Assembly: GCA_002224055.1 (NCBI GenBank)
Contig: AZLU01000059.1
Location: 81,001 to 145,000 of the forward strand
Origin: Pezizomycotina sp. ARF18
Taxonomy: Eukaryota > Ascomycota
Length of the DNA stretch: 64,000 nt
Reading direction: 5' to 3'
Part shown: positions 1 to 11,537 of the stretch, piece after piece
How positions within the stretch are numbered: position 1 is the first letter of the stretch
Layout of the letters: each line of letters begins with the position of its first letter
Notes under the pieces: generated by a model
Databases searched by the model: none
The model's input: only the letters and a program-made list of their open reading frames with translations
Told to the model about the DNA's origin: nothing
Translations under genes and position numbers: made by a program

Positions 1-1603
1 TTTTTATTTATTTGCTATCATGTTTACTCGTTTTTTCTTTTATCATAATTACTATCTCCATATCTCTCTCTCCCTCCCTAGCGTTTCATCGAAAAAGACG
101 TTGAACGTTCTTGTATTCTTAGCTGTATATGCGTTCCTTTTCCGCTCTAATTTCAAATTACAGTAACTTTTCTCTTTACTCATGTACGTGTCCCAGTCGC
201 CTTTTTTGTTTTTTTACCAGTCATCTTTCTCTCCATCTCCATAATGTCATTTGTTTTTTTTGTTTGCACTTGTATGTCTTGAGTAATTTGCAATAGTCGA
301 ACTTTTAATCGCCTTTTATTTTTAACACTATTACTACCTTTTAAAGAAAAAACCTTCATAAACTGCCAGTTTTCAACCTTTTTTTTCCCCTTCTCTGTGT
401 ATTTTTTTCGTATAGTCATTTTCACTTTGTCCTTTGTGGATCTTCGGATCGCACCTAATTCTCGCTCCTTTCACTTTTTCCTTTCTACATCTTCCCTTCT
501 CTGTAATTTTTTTGAACCAATGAATTTAAGAAAAAAAACCCCATTTGAAAATAAGTACTGTTGCTTTGTAATTTGTGTTAACCACCTCGTTTCTTTTATC
601 AACTATATATATATATATATATCATTGCGTCTTCAATTCGTTGTTTATACTTTCTTGAAATAAATTGAATTGAAATGTTTCTCGCATTACTTATTCTCTC
701 GCAGGTTGCTCAGGTGATTAGTTGTTTGACATGCTATTTTGTGCCCTATGGAGCCCAGAAGGTGAAGAAGGGATAGTGCAATGATAGCAGTAACCAGAAA
801 CAAGAATCTCTTCTTGCTACATGTACAACATAATAGGACCAATCTATTAGGATAAAACCAACCCGGTTGGAATCGGTATGTCGTCAAGATAAGCAGCTTA
901 CGATTGAGTTATTGAGCTTCATCACTTATAGAACATGCAAGGTACTACGCTATATTTACACTGACACAGCCGACGGTTAAGCTTTTTTGTGCATAGGAAA
1001 GCTTGTAACCGTTGCACAATTCCTCTAGGAATATACCAAAATCCTGTCAGATCGCTCAATTGCTCAATTCCTTACATCTAAGTGGAAGGAATGATTCAGT
1101 CATTGCTCCGGCGTTAGATCCTACGTTTGCATGTTTTTCTTTCATTTGCGGGAAGGGTTGGAAGATATAGATAGTAGTGTGGTTGTTGATAAGAAAAAGA
1201 GAAGCGCAGAAATGTGCGGTGGAATTAAACTATGAGAGCGATGAATCACGCGGACAAAAAAAAATTATTCCACTACTCAACACAAAACACTTTCAAACAG
1301 TTCTCTCTCTCTCTCTCTCTCCTTCCCCTTCCTTCTTCACTTTTCCTTATCTCTCTCCCCCACCCCTTTGACTCAAAAGCAACAACCACGACGATTCTTC
1401 ACTATTTAAAGGGGACAGAAGGAAACCTCCTGTTGACCGTTCTCCAAATTTCTTTCCAGTCAATTCCATCCCTCTTAACAATATTCCTTTCAATTTCTTT
1501 GAACATCTTTCCGAAGCTCTTTGTTCCGCCTTATCGATTCTGACCAGATCGCAAACCTTACCATAACGTCTTGCCTTATCTGAGCTACCAATCCACAGCG
1601 ACC
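1..1603. other. Intergenic region upstream of AsnRS; pyrimidine-rich promoter at its right end
   Basis: No coding feature is supported. The left 700 bases are T-rich low-complexity DNA with a short TA repeat near 605-620. A (CT)n tract at 1302-1321 and further C/T-rich sequence to about 1370 precede the asparaginyl-tRNA synthetase start. Such pyrimidine-rich stretches are common in promoters of highly expressed fungal genes. Small open frames here have no recognisable protein content. Confidence 0.6.
1302..1321. repeat. (CT)10 microsatellite in the AsnRS promoter
   Basis: Ten perfect CT dinucleotides about 280 bp upstream of the AsnRS start codon, inside a wider pyrimidine-rich stretch. Confidence 0.8.
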
Positions 1604-3652
1604 ATGGCGGAATCAAGATCTACAGACCAAAAACTGGCCTCTGCGGTCGAGGGACTTTCGATGTCTCACCCTGCGATAAGTATGTCAAGCTTCCTTGGAG
1701 CTTTGCTGTAGCTATCTCTATCTTTCTGATGTAGCTGGAAGTTTGTTGGGGCGGGAGAAGAAACAAGCTATATCGCACTATCTCTCAGCAGCTACCCCAG
1801 CGCAGAGCTTTTCCCAATGCAAGATATATCTTGAACATAGCAAATGCTAATATTGAAATCGCTCAAAATGATGTTAAAGTCTACATCGACGAGGAAACCG
1901 GCGTCGATTCCACCGACAAGCCCAACACCCCCGAGACTCCCTACAAGACCCTCCTCTACGCACTGTCCTTGAACCCACCGCCTACGACGACCTACCACGT
2001 CAAAAAGACCAAAGCTGCTGCCGCAGAGGAGCGGAAGCGCCTTCGTCCGAATACGAACCGGCCACCCCTACCGCCCTCAAAAAGGCTAAAAAGGTCCACG
2101 AAGCCGCCGTCCGCAAAGCCGCCAAGAACGCTGCCAGCGCGGCCGCCCGCGAGAAGGACGAAGCCGAGCGCGCCGAGAGGGAAAAAGCCAAGCTCGAGGC
2201 TGCAAAGGCTATAGTCCTCAAAGAAGATCTCTCGCTCGATAAAGCGGTGTCCATAAAGATACACGACGCCGTTAAAAGTCGAGGGAAACGTATTAAGGTC
2301 TCGGGTTGGATCCACAGGTTGCGGCCGCAGGCGCAGCTGATTTTCATCGTGCTCAGGGACGGTACGGGGTATTTGCAGTGCGTGCTCTCGGGCGAGCTGA
2401 CGAAGACGTACGACGCACTCATGTTCACTCCCGAGACGTCGATCACGATATATGGCGTCATCAGCGAGGTACCCGAGGGCCAAACTGCTCCCGACGGTCA
2501 CGAGCTCGCGGCAGATTACTACGAAGTCGTCGGTAAAGCTCCCGGGGGTATGGAGACCATTACGACGGTTATTTCCCCCGACGCCGAACCGCAGCTGAAG
2601 CTCGACCAGCGGCACCTCGTCATCCGCGGCTCCGAAGCTTCGTCCGTCCTTAAAGTCCGCGCCGGCGTCCTCCGCGCTTTCCGAAAGATGTACGAGGACT
2701 ACACCTTACGGAAGTCACACCGCCCTGCATGGTGCAGACGCAGGTCGAGGGCGGTTCCACTTTATTTGAATTCAACTACTACGGCGAGAAAGCCTACCTC
2801 ACACAATCCTCGCAGCTGTATTTGGAAACCTGCCTGCCGTCACTAGGCGACGTGTTCTGCGTCGCCGAATCCTTCCGCGCCGAAAAATCGCTCACGCGCC
2901 GCCACTTATCCGAATACACGCACATCGAAGCCGAGCTCGCGTTCATAACCTTCGACGACCTCCTCTGCCACCTCGAGGAAGTAATCTGCCGGGTCGTAGA
3001 CTACGTCCTCGCGGACCCCATCTGCGGCCCACTAATTAAAGAACTCAACCCAAGTTTCGTCGCGCCGTCACGACCGTTCATGAGGATGAAGTATAAAGAC
3101 GCGATCGAGTGGCTCACGGAGCACGGCATCATGAACGAAGACGGGGAACCGCATAAATTCGGCGACGATATTGCCGAGGCAGCGGAGCGGAAGATGACGG
3201 ATACGATTAACAAGCCGATTTTTTTGACGGAGTTTCCCTTGGAGATTAAGGCGTTTTACATGAAGAAGCTGGATAGTGACAAGAGGGTTACTGAGTCCGT
3301 TGAGTAAGTAGTCAAACATCCCCTCTTCCTCTTCCTCCCTACTTCCTTTTACCTCTTTTTTGCCGTGGTAGTTTGTCTGACCTGATTGAATAGCGTCCTG
3401 ATGCCGAACGTCGGCGAGATCGTCGGCGGATCCATGCGCATGGACGACCTGACCGAGCTCATGGGCGGTTACGCCCGCGAGGACATCGACCCGGGACCGT
3501 ACTACTGGTTCACCGATCAGAGGAAGTACGGCACCTGCCCGCACGGCGGTTACGGCCTCGGCCTCGAGAGGTTCCTGGCGTGGATATGCGACAGGTACAC
3601 GGTCAGGGAGTGCTGCCTGTACCCCAGATTCATGGGACGGTGCAAGCCTTAA
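1604..3652 (+). CDS. Cytosolic asparaginyl-tRNA synthetase (class II)
   Basis: Charges tRNA-Asn with asparagine in the cytosol. The fungal N-terminal extension (VYIDEETG...) begins after an intron of roughly 1679-1841. A Lys/Ala-rich linker follows, then the OB-fold anticodon-binding domain (VSGWIHRLR, about 2300-2450). The class II core carries motif 2 ([21 protein letters not shown], about 2872-2940) and motif 3 ([12 protein letters not shown], about 3550-3590). A clear intron lies at 3304-3393 (GTAAGT...TAG) and splices in frame through an Asp codon. The model starts at the ATG at 1604. The frame is broken by single-base changes near 1968-2000, 2033 and 2707 (one A missing before CGGAAG), although the protein on both sides is well conserved, so these are probably sequence errors. 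AspRS is less likely, given the fungal AsnRS-type N-terminus. Yeast counterpart: DED81. Confidence 0.93.
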
Positions 3653-4005
3653 AACTTTCATATGACAATAAGACGATATAGGTCTTCTGCGAGATTTATA
3701 GTGTCCATGTTTATCTTTTCTTTACGTCGTTGCTTTACTTAGCTTTTCATGTTCTTCAATAGTTTATAAAGAAAAATAAAATAAAATAGATTATGTCTAG
3801 TGAAATGAATTACTCGTTATGATTATTACACTAGCGATATATTGTAATGAGTAAATTTATGTTTTACAGAACCCCCCCCCAAAAAAAAGCTATTAAACAG
3901 ACCCAATCGTGATATAAATAAAATTCCTTTCACACCATCTATGCTAATCCCCAAAAGAACACACAAACAAAAACTAAAAAGCAGCAACTTAAAGCAAAGG
4001 CGAAG
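3653..4005. other. Convergent 3' intergenic region
   Basis: AT-rich space between the converging AsnRS and alpha/beta-hydrolase genes. It contains the AATAAAATAAAATAG-like stretch near 3772-3790, a plausible polyadenylation region, and a C9-A8 homopolymer junction near 3873-3889. No coding signal seen. Confidence 0.6.
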
Positions 4006-5649
4006 CTATGCAGCAGCGCCGTTCGTCGATGAAGCCGGCTGCTCAGCTTGCTGCGGAGTATCACCTTCAACAGCACCGTTCGTCTTACTCAAATCGACAT
4101 TCGAATACGGCGAAAACAACCCGGCAGCTCCTCCTTGCAGCCGTAAAACAGCCTCCGTAACTCCTCGCACGCCTCCACGTACATCCTCTTCCTCAAGTCG
4201 TCGTTGCCCCACGGTGCTTTATCCCACCCGTGCGCTACACCCAACACTTTCTTATACACCACATCCTTCCCCAATTCATCTTCCAACCTATCCCTGAGCC
4301 TTTCCGCTTCAGCCAATAACTCGTCCCACTCGCACGTGTACATCATGATATCCTTCGGTAAACCCTTCAACATCCCGTGCGGCGCTACCGCAGGCGACAG
4401 GAACGGATTATGCAGCGCGACTTCCTTCGGAGGGTACAAATAACTAGCGTCGAACAGATCCGTGAAGAACTTCGGCATCCCCTTATCGACGCGTATGTTC
4501 GTCATCCGCCGCTGCTCGCGGGTGTTGGTGTAGTCGCAAGAGGGGTACCACGCGCATATAGCGAGTATGTTCGCGGGACACCGTGCGCGTCCGTGCCGCC
4601 GTGGGAAACGATGCTTTCGCGGTGAGTACCCCTCGACCGCCGCGCCGCCTCTTTGCTCCTCCTGATGATCTCATCCTCATCATCGCTATTGCTACCGCTC
4701 GCGACGGCGGTCTCGGGAACTCTCACGCTCATGGCCTGTATCAGTCCCGGTTGGACGGCGCAGAAGCTTCCCCTCCCCGCTGCTTCGCGCGTAGTTCCGT
4801 CGTTCCACCCTCCGTATCCGTCGGCAACCCCATCCGCATGCGAAGCTCGTACTGCCACCGCAGCGGCACCGTGAACGCCATATTCCCGCCCGCGGAAAAC
4901 CCGCTCGATACGATCCTTTTGACGTCCAGCTGCAGCTCGTCCGCGTTGTCGATGAGGTACATCAGCGCGTCCACGCCGTCTTCTATCGCTGTGGGGAAAG
5001 GGTACTTCGGCGCCAACCTGTAGTCTACGGCCACGACGACGGCGTTGTCAGCGTCGTGACGGCGTGCGCCCAGCGGCAGTCGTCCTGAGCGTTTCCGATG
5101 GTGAAGCCGCCGCCGTGGAACGAGAGAACGACGGGGAAGAGCGACTGCTGCCTGTTCTGCTGCGTGTTCAGCGACAACGTACTCGCCGCCGGATCCACCG
5201 TCGTCGTCGTCCCGTCCTTTTTCGTATTAATATTGATATTCGCATTCGGAACCTGCAGAGTATTCCCGTTCGGTTTCGCATTTTTCGGTGGCGACGATGA
5301 AGACGAGCTCGTATTCGTCGACTGCCGCGATATATCCACTTCCTGTACCATTCCCTTGTTGTTAACGCTGGTAGAGCTGCTGTTCCTGCTACTACCGCTA
5401 CCGCAGGACGAACCGTCGGGAACAACGTAGGCGGGCGGCGTGTAAAAGTGTAGCTTTATCGTTCCCGGGTACTTTTTCGAAACGGTGGTCTGTATCGTCC
5501 GGGTGAAGGAAGGGGCGAGGGTTGGGGTGGGGGAAGGTGTGGATGTACATGCCGATGTTCATGAGGTTGCGCCATGTCATGGCCTCGAGCTGCAACGTCC
5601 ACCGGGGGCGGGAGGAGCACATGTTGGAACAGGGGCAGGAAGGCGCCAT
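4006..5649 (-). CDS. HSL-family alpha/beta hydrolase (lipase/esterase fold 3)
   Basis: Predicted carboxylester hydrolase of the hormone-sensitive-lipase/arylacetamide-deacetylase family. In order on the minus strand: an N-terminal region that reads YPGTIKLHFYTPP after a frame change; the oxyanion-hole motif SFHGGGFTIG (about 5100); VDYRLAPKYPFP (about 5000-5034); the nucleophile motif GFSAGG (about 4890); AICAWYPSCDYTN (about 4520-4565); the acid region CEWDEL (about 4325-4340); and the His region VLGVAHGWDK (about 4205-4240). The full Ser-Asp-His set is present. Single-base frame breaks lie near 5490, 5045, 4760 and 4578, each joining two well-conserved segments. The 3' end is ambiguous: one frame stops at 4089, the other continues to 4006 through a plausible acidic tail. 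Substrate unknown. No signal peptide is clear. Confidence 0.85.
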
Positions 5650-6157
5650 TTAGAAGGGAGGTTCTTTTTCTTTCTTTTCGAGCTTCGCGGGGAATCGGTT
5701 ATTTATGTATGTATGTATGTGTGTATGTATGTATTCGGAGAAGGGTGGTTGGTGTTCGAGGTTATGAACGGTTTTGGAATAAGGTGAGGTGAAGCTATTG
5801 TTCAGAAACGGCGGTTAGTGGCGTCAACTCGTCTCCTTGATACAAGGCTAGTGGGTAGTGATAGAAAAATAACGGCCAGCCGTATCGAGAAACGAGCGGT
5901 GAGCTCGCGCTAAAAAAATAATAATAAAGTAGGTAAATCGGATAAACAGAACAGATTTACGCAAGCTACTTAGCTAAACAGCAAAGAAAAGGTATCGATA
6001 ATAATAGTAAAAGGAAAATGAACAGAAATAACGTCTCCGGTAAAATGAATTTCGAAAAACAGTAGCGAGCGTATGTATGTATGTACATATGTATGTATAT
6101 ATGTATATGCAGCTATGTTGTCAAGGGTTTGAAAGAAATGGATCCGCCTGGGGAAGG

Positions 6158-6189
<32 letters not shown>
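6158..6189. repeat. Poly(A) tract, 32 nt
   Basis: Uninterrupted A run in intergenic DNA, one of many 20-32 nt A/T homopolymers in the window. Confidence 0.85.
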
Positions 6190-6190
<1 letters not shown>

Positions 6191-7020
6191 AAAGGAATAA
6201 TAACTTTAGGGGGGAAAGGATATTTTTATAAAGAATTCGTGCGAAACCGGAAGTAAAATACTTAGGTACTGCTGCTACTAGTATTAACTGCTGCAGCAAG
6301 TTCTGCCTATCTCAGGAACAAAAAGCGGACCACTCTCACGGATTGTCGAAGCGGCAATAGGGAAGTTCCGCAGTGCAAACAGACACACCACTAAATGATA
6401 ATAAACCCAGGTAGGCCGTGGCAGGCTTGTATGCAGGAAGAACAGGCTGGGAGAGGGAAAAAAAAAAATAGTTGCAGATAAAAGAGAAGTGTTTCAGAAC
6501 TGTCAGTAAGAAAAGGTAACTAGCAGAAGCAGTTCAGTAGGCTGTGCGATGTTATAGCAGATTTGATTTCCAAGCGCTTGTCGTTCTTTTCCCTGCATGT
6601 ATGTGTACATGCATGTAATTGGAGACCGAAAAATAATGGATCGAAGCCCACACACAAGATACGAAATACTGTCGTTTGTCGTTGTTGGAGATGTAGCTAT
6701 CTATACAGAAAAATAAAGAATGGGAGGGGATGATGATAGATAGTTAAGAGTTTATATATATATATTCTAGATACTTGTACTATCTATATAACAAGGACGG
6801 ATTAAATATCCTTACTTTTCTTCTATTTTGATGATTGTTAGGTATGGGGGGCGAATGCGATATTGTGATGATACTTAATGATGATATCAGTCGGGGGCAG
6901 ATCATTCACCCAATTCGAGCTACAAAGGTTTGGAACTTAAAAAGTAGGCGCAAGCTACCGAGCTCCGAGGAGCTATCCAGCAAATAAACACAAGTGCTTT
7001 TTATTTTTATTTTTTTTTAT

Positions 7021-7046
7021 AAAAAAAAAAAAAAAAAAAAAAAAAA
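7021..7046. repeat. Poly(A) tract, 26 nt
   Basis: Uninterrupted A run immediately after a T-rich stretch, in intergenic DNA with no nearby coding signal. Confidence 0.85.
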
Positions 7047-7575
7047 CTCCGGAAGAATTGATGACCCACTCCCATCAAAAATCCACATCGAGAGACCATA
7101 TTCTTTTTTTGCAAGCAATCAGTATAAACATTGTTCCATTTATTTTAGTTTCCCACTGTAACTACTCAGCCGTGGCAACTGCTGTTTAATTAAATGCTGA
7201 GGCTTTGTGGAGACCTTTCAGTGGGCGACTCGGCCCCGAACGACTCCCGATGATTGCGTGTTGCTTACTCGATACTTAGCTTAGTAGTAAAATGCGAAGT
7301 GGGTGGGCGCCGATGTTCCGATAGTTCCCCCACTATACGCCATGATAGCTTTTTGTTGTGGTCTATGACGTTGCCGCTCTCGGAACCTCCCAGATTTACA
7401 ATCCTCCCCTTGCAAAAAAGTACCCTATAATATTTATTGTTGTTTGTTGCTCTGCATAAAAAACGATAAAAAGAAAATCCGATCCAATAATAGCACGAAG
7501 AAGTATTCGATCTCTGTGTTTATTTGGATTGTTTTTGACAAGTTGGGTTTTCATTTTTATTGTTGTTTGTAATTG

Positions 7576-7602
7576 TTTTTTTTTTTTTTTTTTTTTTTTT
7601 TT
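7576..7602. repeat. Poly(T) tract followed by (GTTTTT)n
   Basis: About 27 T, then several GTTTTT units to about 7625. Intergenic low-complexity DNA. Confidence 0.8.
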
Positions 7603-8303
7603 GTTTTTGTTTTTGTTTTTGTTTTCATTCCTTGTCAAGCACAATCTTAATGATAAAAATAATAGTCGGAGGATTCGTGCTAAAGACAAGCTTTGGAATA
7701 CTAAGTAATGTGTAACTGAGAGTGTGTGATGTCTGTTTCCACCCACTTTTTTGCACTGCCCACGAATAAGTCTCAACATAGACAGGAATGAGAATGCGAA
7801 TTGAATAAATAAATGTTTGTAATTAAACGACAAATAGAAATTGAAAACGTTGCTTATAAAACGATGCTTTTTTTTTGGGAAGTCACAGGCAACGGCAATG
7901 ACGAAGAATCACGGCGATATCAAATAAGTGGGAAGAAAAGAGAAATACAGAAGGAATGAAGGGGATGCTGAGGGTAGGGGTAACTGGGAGGTATACTTCT
8001 CAATACCTTTGCGTTGACTGGAAGCTCTCCTGGGCTTCCATAGGTGAAATACACAATGTAAATACGACTAGTAACGATGATGAAAATTCATAGAAGAATG
8101 AGAAATTTTGAAACGAAACGAATTAGATAATAGTAGGGTAGAAAATGAATAAGTGCAACTTTACCGTCTACGCCGGGATATATATCTCCCGCTCACGAGG
8201 GGCAAAAGGGTGAGTTGAAGCTACTGTATTCAAATTAGCGATACATTATCGAGATAAATATTCAAATTTGTACCAGCTCGGTATGCTCTTACGTTCTTCT
8301 TGC

Positions 8304-9521
8304 TCATAGCACAGCCCATTCAGTACTCGACAATCTCGTCCCCATCGCGTCCATGTTAACCTTTGTCTCCTCCGACGGCGAATCAGCATCCCTCACGTCC
8401 CTATCATCACCTTCTTTCGGTGAGGAACACCGCCAGCTTGTTTGTTATCGTTCCGAGCAGTAGAAGGTGACGAGTCAGCAGAATGTTTAATAACATCATC
8501 ATCCCCATTGCTCATCTCAAACATCGTCGTCGGTTTGCTTGTTATTGTGGTTGTCAGTCTATCTGCTTTCTCATCATCATCTTTAGTAGCTATGGAGGAG
8601 CTGACGCCGTTGCTTCTGCCAGTTCACGGGACGGAGGTTCCTCGCTGTTCCGCTGGACGATTACTTCTTCTTCGGCGTAATCGTGCTTCGCTAGTTGTTC
8701 CTCGATGAGCAGTTCTTGGGTTGGTAGCAGTTTCCATGGTAGGTAGTACTAAAAACATGAAAAACGGTTGTTTAGCGATAGTGTCCACGCAATAAATAAG
8801 AGTGACGAGGAGGAGTTCGTAGCAGTCGAAACATACCAATCTCGGTTTCGCTTTCGTACACAGGAAATGCGCCATATTCCGTTCGTTCGCCTTCTGAATC
8901 CTAGCCTATACCCATCATTACAAAACCATTAGCCTTTTCCCTCAACATTCAAGATCGCAAAAAAAAAAAAAAAAAAAAAAAAAAGGGAAAGAAAAGAGTA
9001 GGGGTTGCGTAGTACGTACGGCCCTCTCCTGAAACTCCCTCTTCTCCTCCATCCTCTCCTCCCCTTCCGCCTTCTTCCTCCCTATCCCGCGCTTCCTGCT
9101 GCTTCAGCTTCTCCGCCATCTTCTGCTCTACTCTATCCTCTTCTTCGCGCGCGCGCTCTCCGTGGCTGTCGACGTCGTCCGCCCGAGGGTGCCCAGGATC
9201 GATCCGAACAGCCGGCGTCCGCGGCCCCGGTCGTCAGTCTCCCGAAGCACTCAGGCGCGCACGCTTGCGGTCGCGGGGGTCATCGCCGTTGTTGTTGCTG
9301 TCGTGGTGGTTGCTGCTGCGGTCGTTATCGCGGCTGTCGCGGCGCTTGCGGTAGGAAGGAGGGGATGGCGGAGGGAGGAGCGGCCGGGGACTACGACGGC
9401 GGATGCTATCGTTCTATACGAGTAAGTCTTCTGGTTATAAATGACTGAAGTATAGGTTAGGGATGCCTTTTTTTTTTTTTTTTTTTTTTAGCTCTGTCTC
9501 TTACATTTGCGGTTCTGACAT
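8304..9521 (-). CDS. Pinin/SDK/MemA-domain protein
   Basis: Likely nuclear, splicing-associated protein of the pinin family. The ATG at 9521 opens a tiny first exon (MSEPQ...) ending at 9505 with a GTAAGAG donor, and an acceptor lies near 9415. Next come ASAVVVPGR, an Arg/Asp-rich stretch (SYRKRRDSRDNDR...RKRARLSASGD), then the family signature RRLFGSILGTL (about 9195-9225) and the charged helix EQKMAEKLKQQEARDREE. A GTACGT donor follows near 9020. The next exon reads FLCTKAKPRL (about 8840-8865), a further intron is about 8730-8840, and then YYLPWKLLPTQ (about 8700-8730) matches the pinin-domain end. The acidic tail ends EWAVL at 8304. Several single-base frame breaks (near 9360, 9240, 9125, 9085, 8590) hide the gene from simple ORF calling. 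It lies head to head with Rds3. Confidence 0.85.
8959..8984. repeat. Poly(A) tract inside a pinin intron
   Basis: 26 uninterrupted A in the intron between the helical region and the FLCTKAKPRL exon. On the coding strand it is a poly(U) run. Confidence 0.8.
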
Positions 9522-10338
9522 GGCTCTGTTTCTGGAAAGACAACGGGATACTGAAGTGGGTCTTTCTCGAAAAGGACGTTGCAATGTTGCTGTTAATTTA
9601 TGAGTATGAAGGAAAAGAAGTAGGGAATATATATAGGGTAAACGACCAGGAGTTAAGGGATGATATGGTTGATGACAATTGTGATGTCGAAGCCGTTGTT
9701 TGTGTTTGTATTGAGTTGTTACCCAATCATTGGAGAGAGTGTGCGTGATTTTTTCTCGTGCTAGGTGGTGTGTAGTGTAAGGGTTAAATTTTTAATTTTT
9801 AATTTTTAGAAAAGTTTTCTTAAGTATTTGTCCCACGCCAAAAAAAAAAAAAAAAAAAAAAAAAAATTAAGTGTTTTTGCGGGTCCCAAAAAAAAGGCCA
9901 ATCCCAGAAAGGATTAGAGCTGTACATTGAAGTACAGGAGTGGTATATCTCAGCACGACTATCCTTTATTGTTTTTTGCTTTTTCTCGAAATTTCTAAAA
10001 GAGCGGCTCTGCGAAATACCATTTTAGTCACACACACGTACAGTAGAGTAAAATCTTCAAATTTGTCAACGCCACTTGCTCTGCTTCCTGCTCCTCTACA
10101 TTTTACATCCAACCTGCCCTCGACTTCACGACTTCTACCACGAGCAGATATATATATTAACAAGACGCCTATCCTGATCTCCTCCGAAATTCATCTCCCT
10201 TAAAATCTCTCAGCTTCTCGTCCTCATCTTCTTTAACGACTCGCGCGACACGGTTTCTTCCTTTTTTTTCTTTCGCAAAGCCTTTCAATCTCGAGCTCTT
10301 CCTTACGATCCTCTCTCGAACATCTTCACTTCGAAGCC
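9522..10338. promoter_or_regulatory. Shared divergent promoter region, pinin / Rds3
   Basis: Lies between the outward-facing starts of the pinin gene (9521, minus) and the Rds3 gene (10339, plus). It holds a poly(A) run (9840-9866), TTTTTAAT repeats near 9785-9810 and a C/T-rich stretch just before the Rds3 ATG. No other coding content is convincing. Co-regulation is inferred only from the arrangement. Confidence 0.55.
9840..9866. repeat. Poly(A) tract, 27 nt
   Basis: Uninterrupted A run in the divergent intergenic region. Confidence 0.85.
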
Positions 10339-10827
10339 ATGTCGCGCCATCATCCCGATCTCGTAATGTGCCGGTACGTCTTCCTCCTCCCTTACTCTCT
10401 CTCTCTCTCCCCCCCCCCCCCCGGGGCAGGCCCCATTCTATCCTCCCCACAAACGCCCAACTAACACTCCTTCTACAGTAAACAATCCGGCATAGCAATC
10501 GGTCGCCTCTGCGACAAGTGCGACGGCAAATGCCCCGTCTGCGACTCGTACGTCCGCCCACAACCTCGTCGGATATGCGACGAGTGCTCCTTCGGAAACT
10601 ACCAGAACAAGTGCATCGTCTGCGGCGGCGAAGGAATATCCGACGCTTTTTACTGTTTTGAGTGTACGAGGTTGGAGAAGGATAGGGATGGTTGTCCGAA
10701 GATTATTAATTTGGGTAGTAGTCGGACGGATCTCTTTTACCAGAAGAAGAATTTCGGAATCATTAGTGTGGGGAAAGACAGGGAGAGCTGGTGGGTGGAG
10801 GAGGGTTTATCACCGTATTTTAGGTGA
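10339..10827 (+). CDS. RDS3: PHF5-like zinc protein, SF3b subunit (Rds3/PHF5A)
   Basis: Small, very conserved component of the U2 snRNP SF3b complex that helps recognise the branch point. Exon 1 (10339-10373) encodes [11 protein letters not shown]. An intron follows at 10374-10478 (GTACGT donor, CTAAC branch site near 10461, CAG acceptor), and the splice restores [25 protein letters not shown]. Later CxxC pairs ([31 protein letters not shown]) and [16 protein letters not shown] complete the zinc-knuckle fold. After VRPQ three bases seem to be missing from three runs (AAA, CCC and CC), which keeps the frame but gives PRRICD in place of the expected TLVRICD. The C-terminus runs about 20 residues past the usual end. 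It sits divergently from the pinin gene. Confidence 0.95.
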
Positions 10828-11537
10828 CTGTACGATATTTTTTTTGTAATAGTCGCTATGAAAAGGCATACCTGTTGCATTTGTTAAGAGCTGGAAAGCG
10901 CTGTAATATAGAACGCATCCTTATGAACGAATAACCCTTCAATCACTATCTATATAAGCCCTGTGCTTTGCAGCCCGTGCATGCTACATTCAGTAAGGCG
11001 ATATTTCTAGACCTTCGAAATATTACTGGTAAGACTTCCATTTGAATTATTTCATTCATTTTTTTGTACTATTTATATTGGTATTGATCGTATACTACAA
11101 AAAAGCATTATCTGCAAAAAGAAACGAAACGCCTTTCGCCATTGAACATAAGAGTAATGCTATAGCATCAGTGAGCCGTGATGCTATGTCCTCCGCGTTC
11201 GTGATCGACCAAAAAAAAAAAAAAAAAAAAAAAAAAAACAAAGACATAAAACAATGAATACAAGATGCTGACGGCGACCAAAAAAAAAAAGAAGAGGGAA
11301 TATGGTATCGCACCGACTGAGTCATTCTTGTACATAGAAAGGACAAGAGTAGTGACGAAGTAGATGAGGTGGTATAGGGGGATGTGAAGATATCGCGAAT
11401 TAGACGCCAAATAAGTGCAACGTAGCAGACAAGGTGAAAGGAAAACCTGGTCAATAGAAGTAACCCAAAACAATAGATAAATAGACCTTCTGTGTCAAAA
11501 ATTCGTTGAATACCCATAAGCCGTTTAACCGTCTTAT
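10828..11537. other. Intergenic region with a poly(A) tract
   Basis: 3' flanks of Rds3 and of the convergent Ecm14 gene. A run of about 28 A lies at 11211-11238 and a second A11 at 11280-11290. The open frames across the homopolymers are low-complexity artefacts. Confidence 0.55.

Larger units (their letters stand above)
5650..8303. other. Long AT-rich intergenic region with poly(A)/poly(T) tracts
   Basis: About 2.6 kb with no supported gene. It contains short TATG/TGTA tandem motifs (5704-5732 and 6072-6112) and three homopolymers of 26 or more bases (A at 6158-6189 and 7021-7046, T at 7576-7602). Open frames are short and low-complexity. An unrecognised non-coding RNA cannot be excluded. 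Confidence 0.55.

Noticed and set aside
1992-2615. Minus-strand ORF of 207 aa
   Set aside because: Antisense shadow of the GC-rich AsnRS exon, which has clear homology on the plus strand.
1604-3652. AsnRS as a pseudogene because of frameshifts
   Set aside because: Conserved codons continue across each break, and the same kind of break affects nearly all genes in the window.
3068-3661. Minus-strand ORF of 197 aa
   Set aside because: Antisense to the AsnRS catalytic core and crosses its intron.
10169-10561. Minus-strand ORF of 130 aa
   Set aside because: Lies opposite Rds3 and its intron; Arg/Gly-rich composition is typical of an antisense frame.
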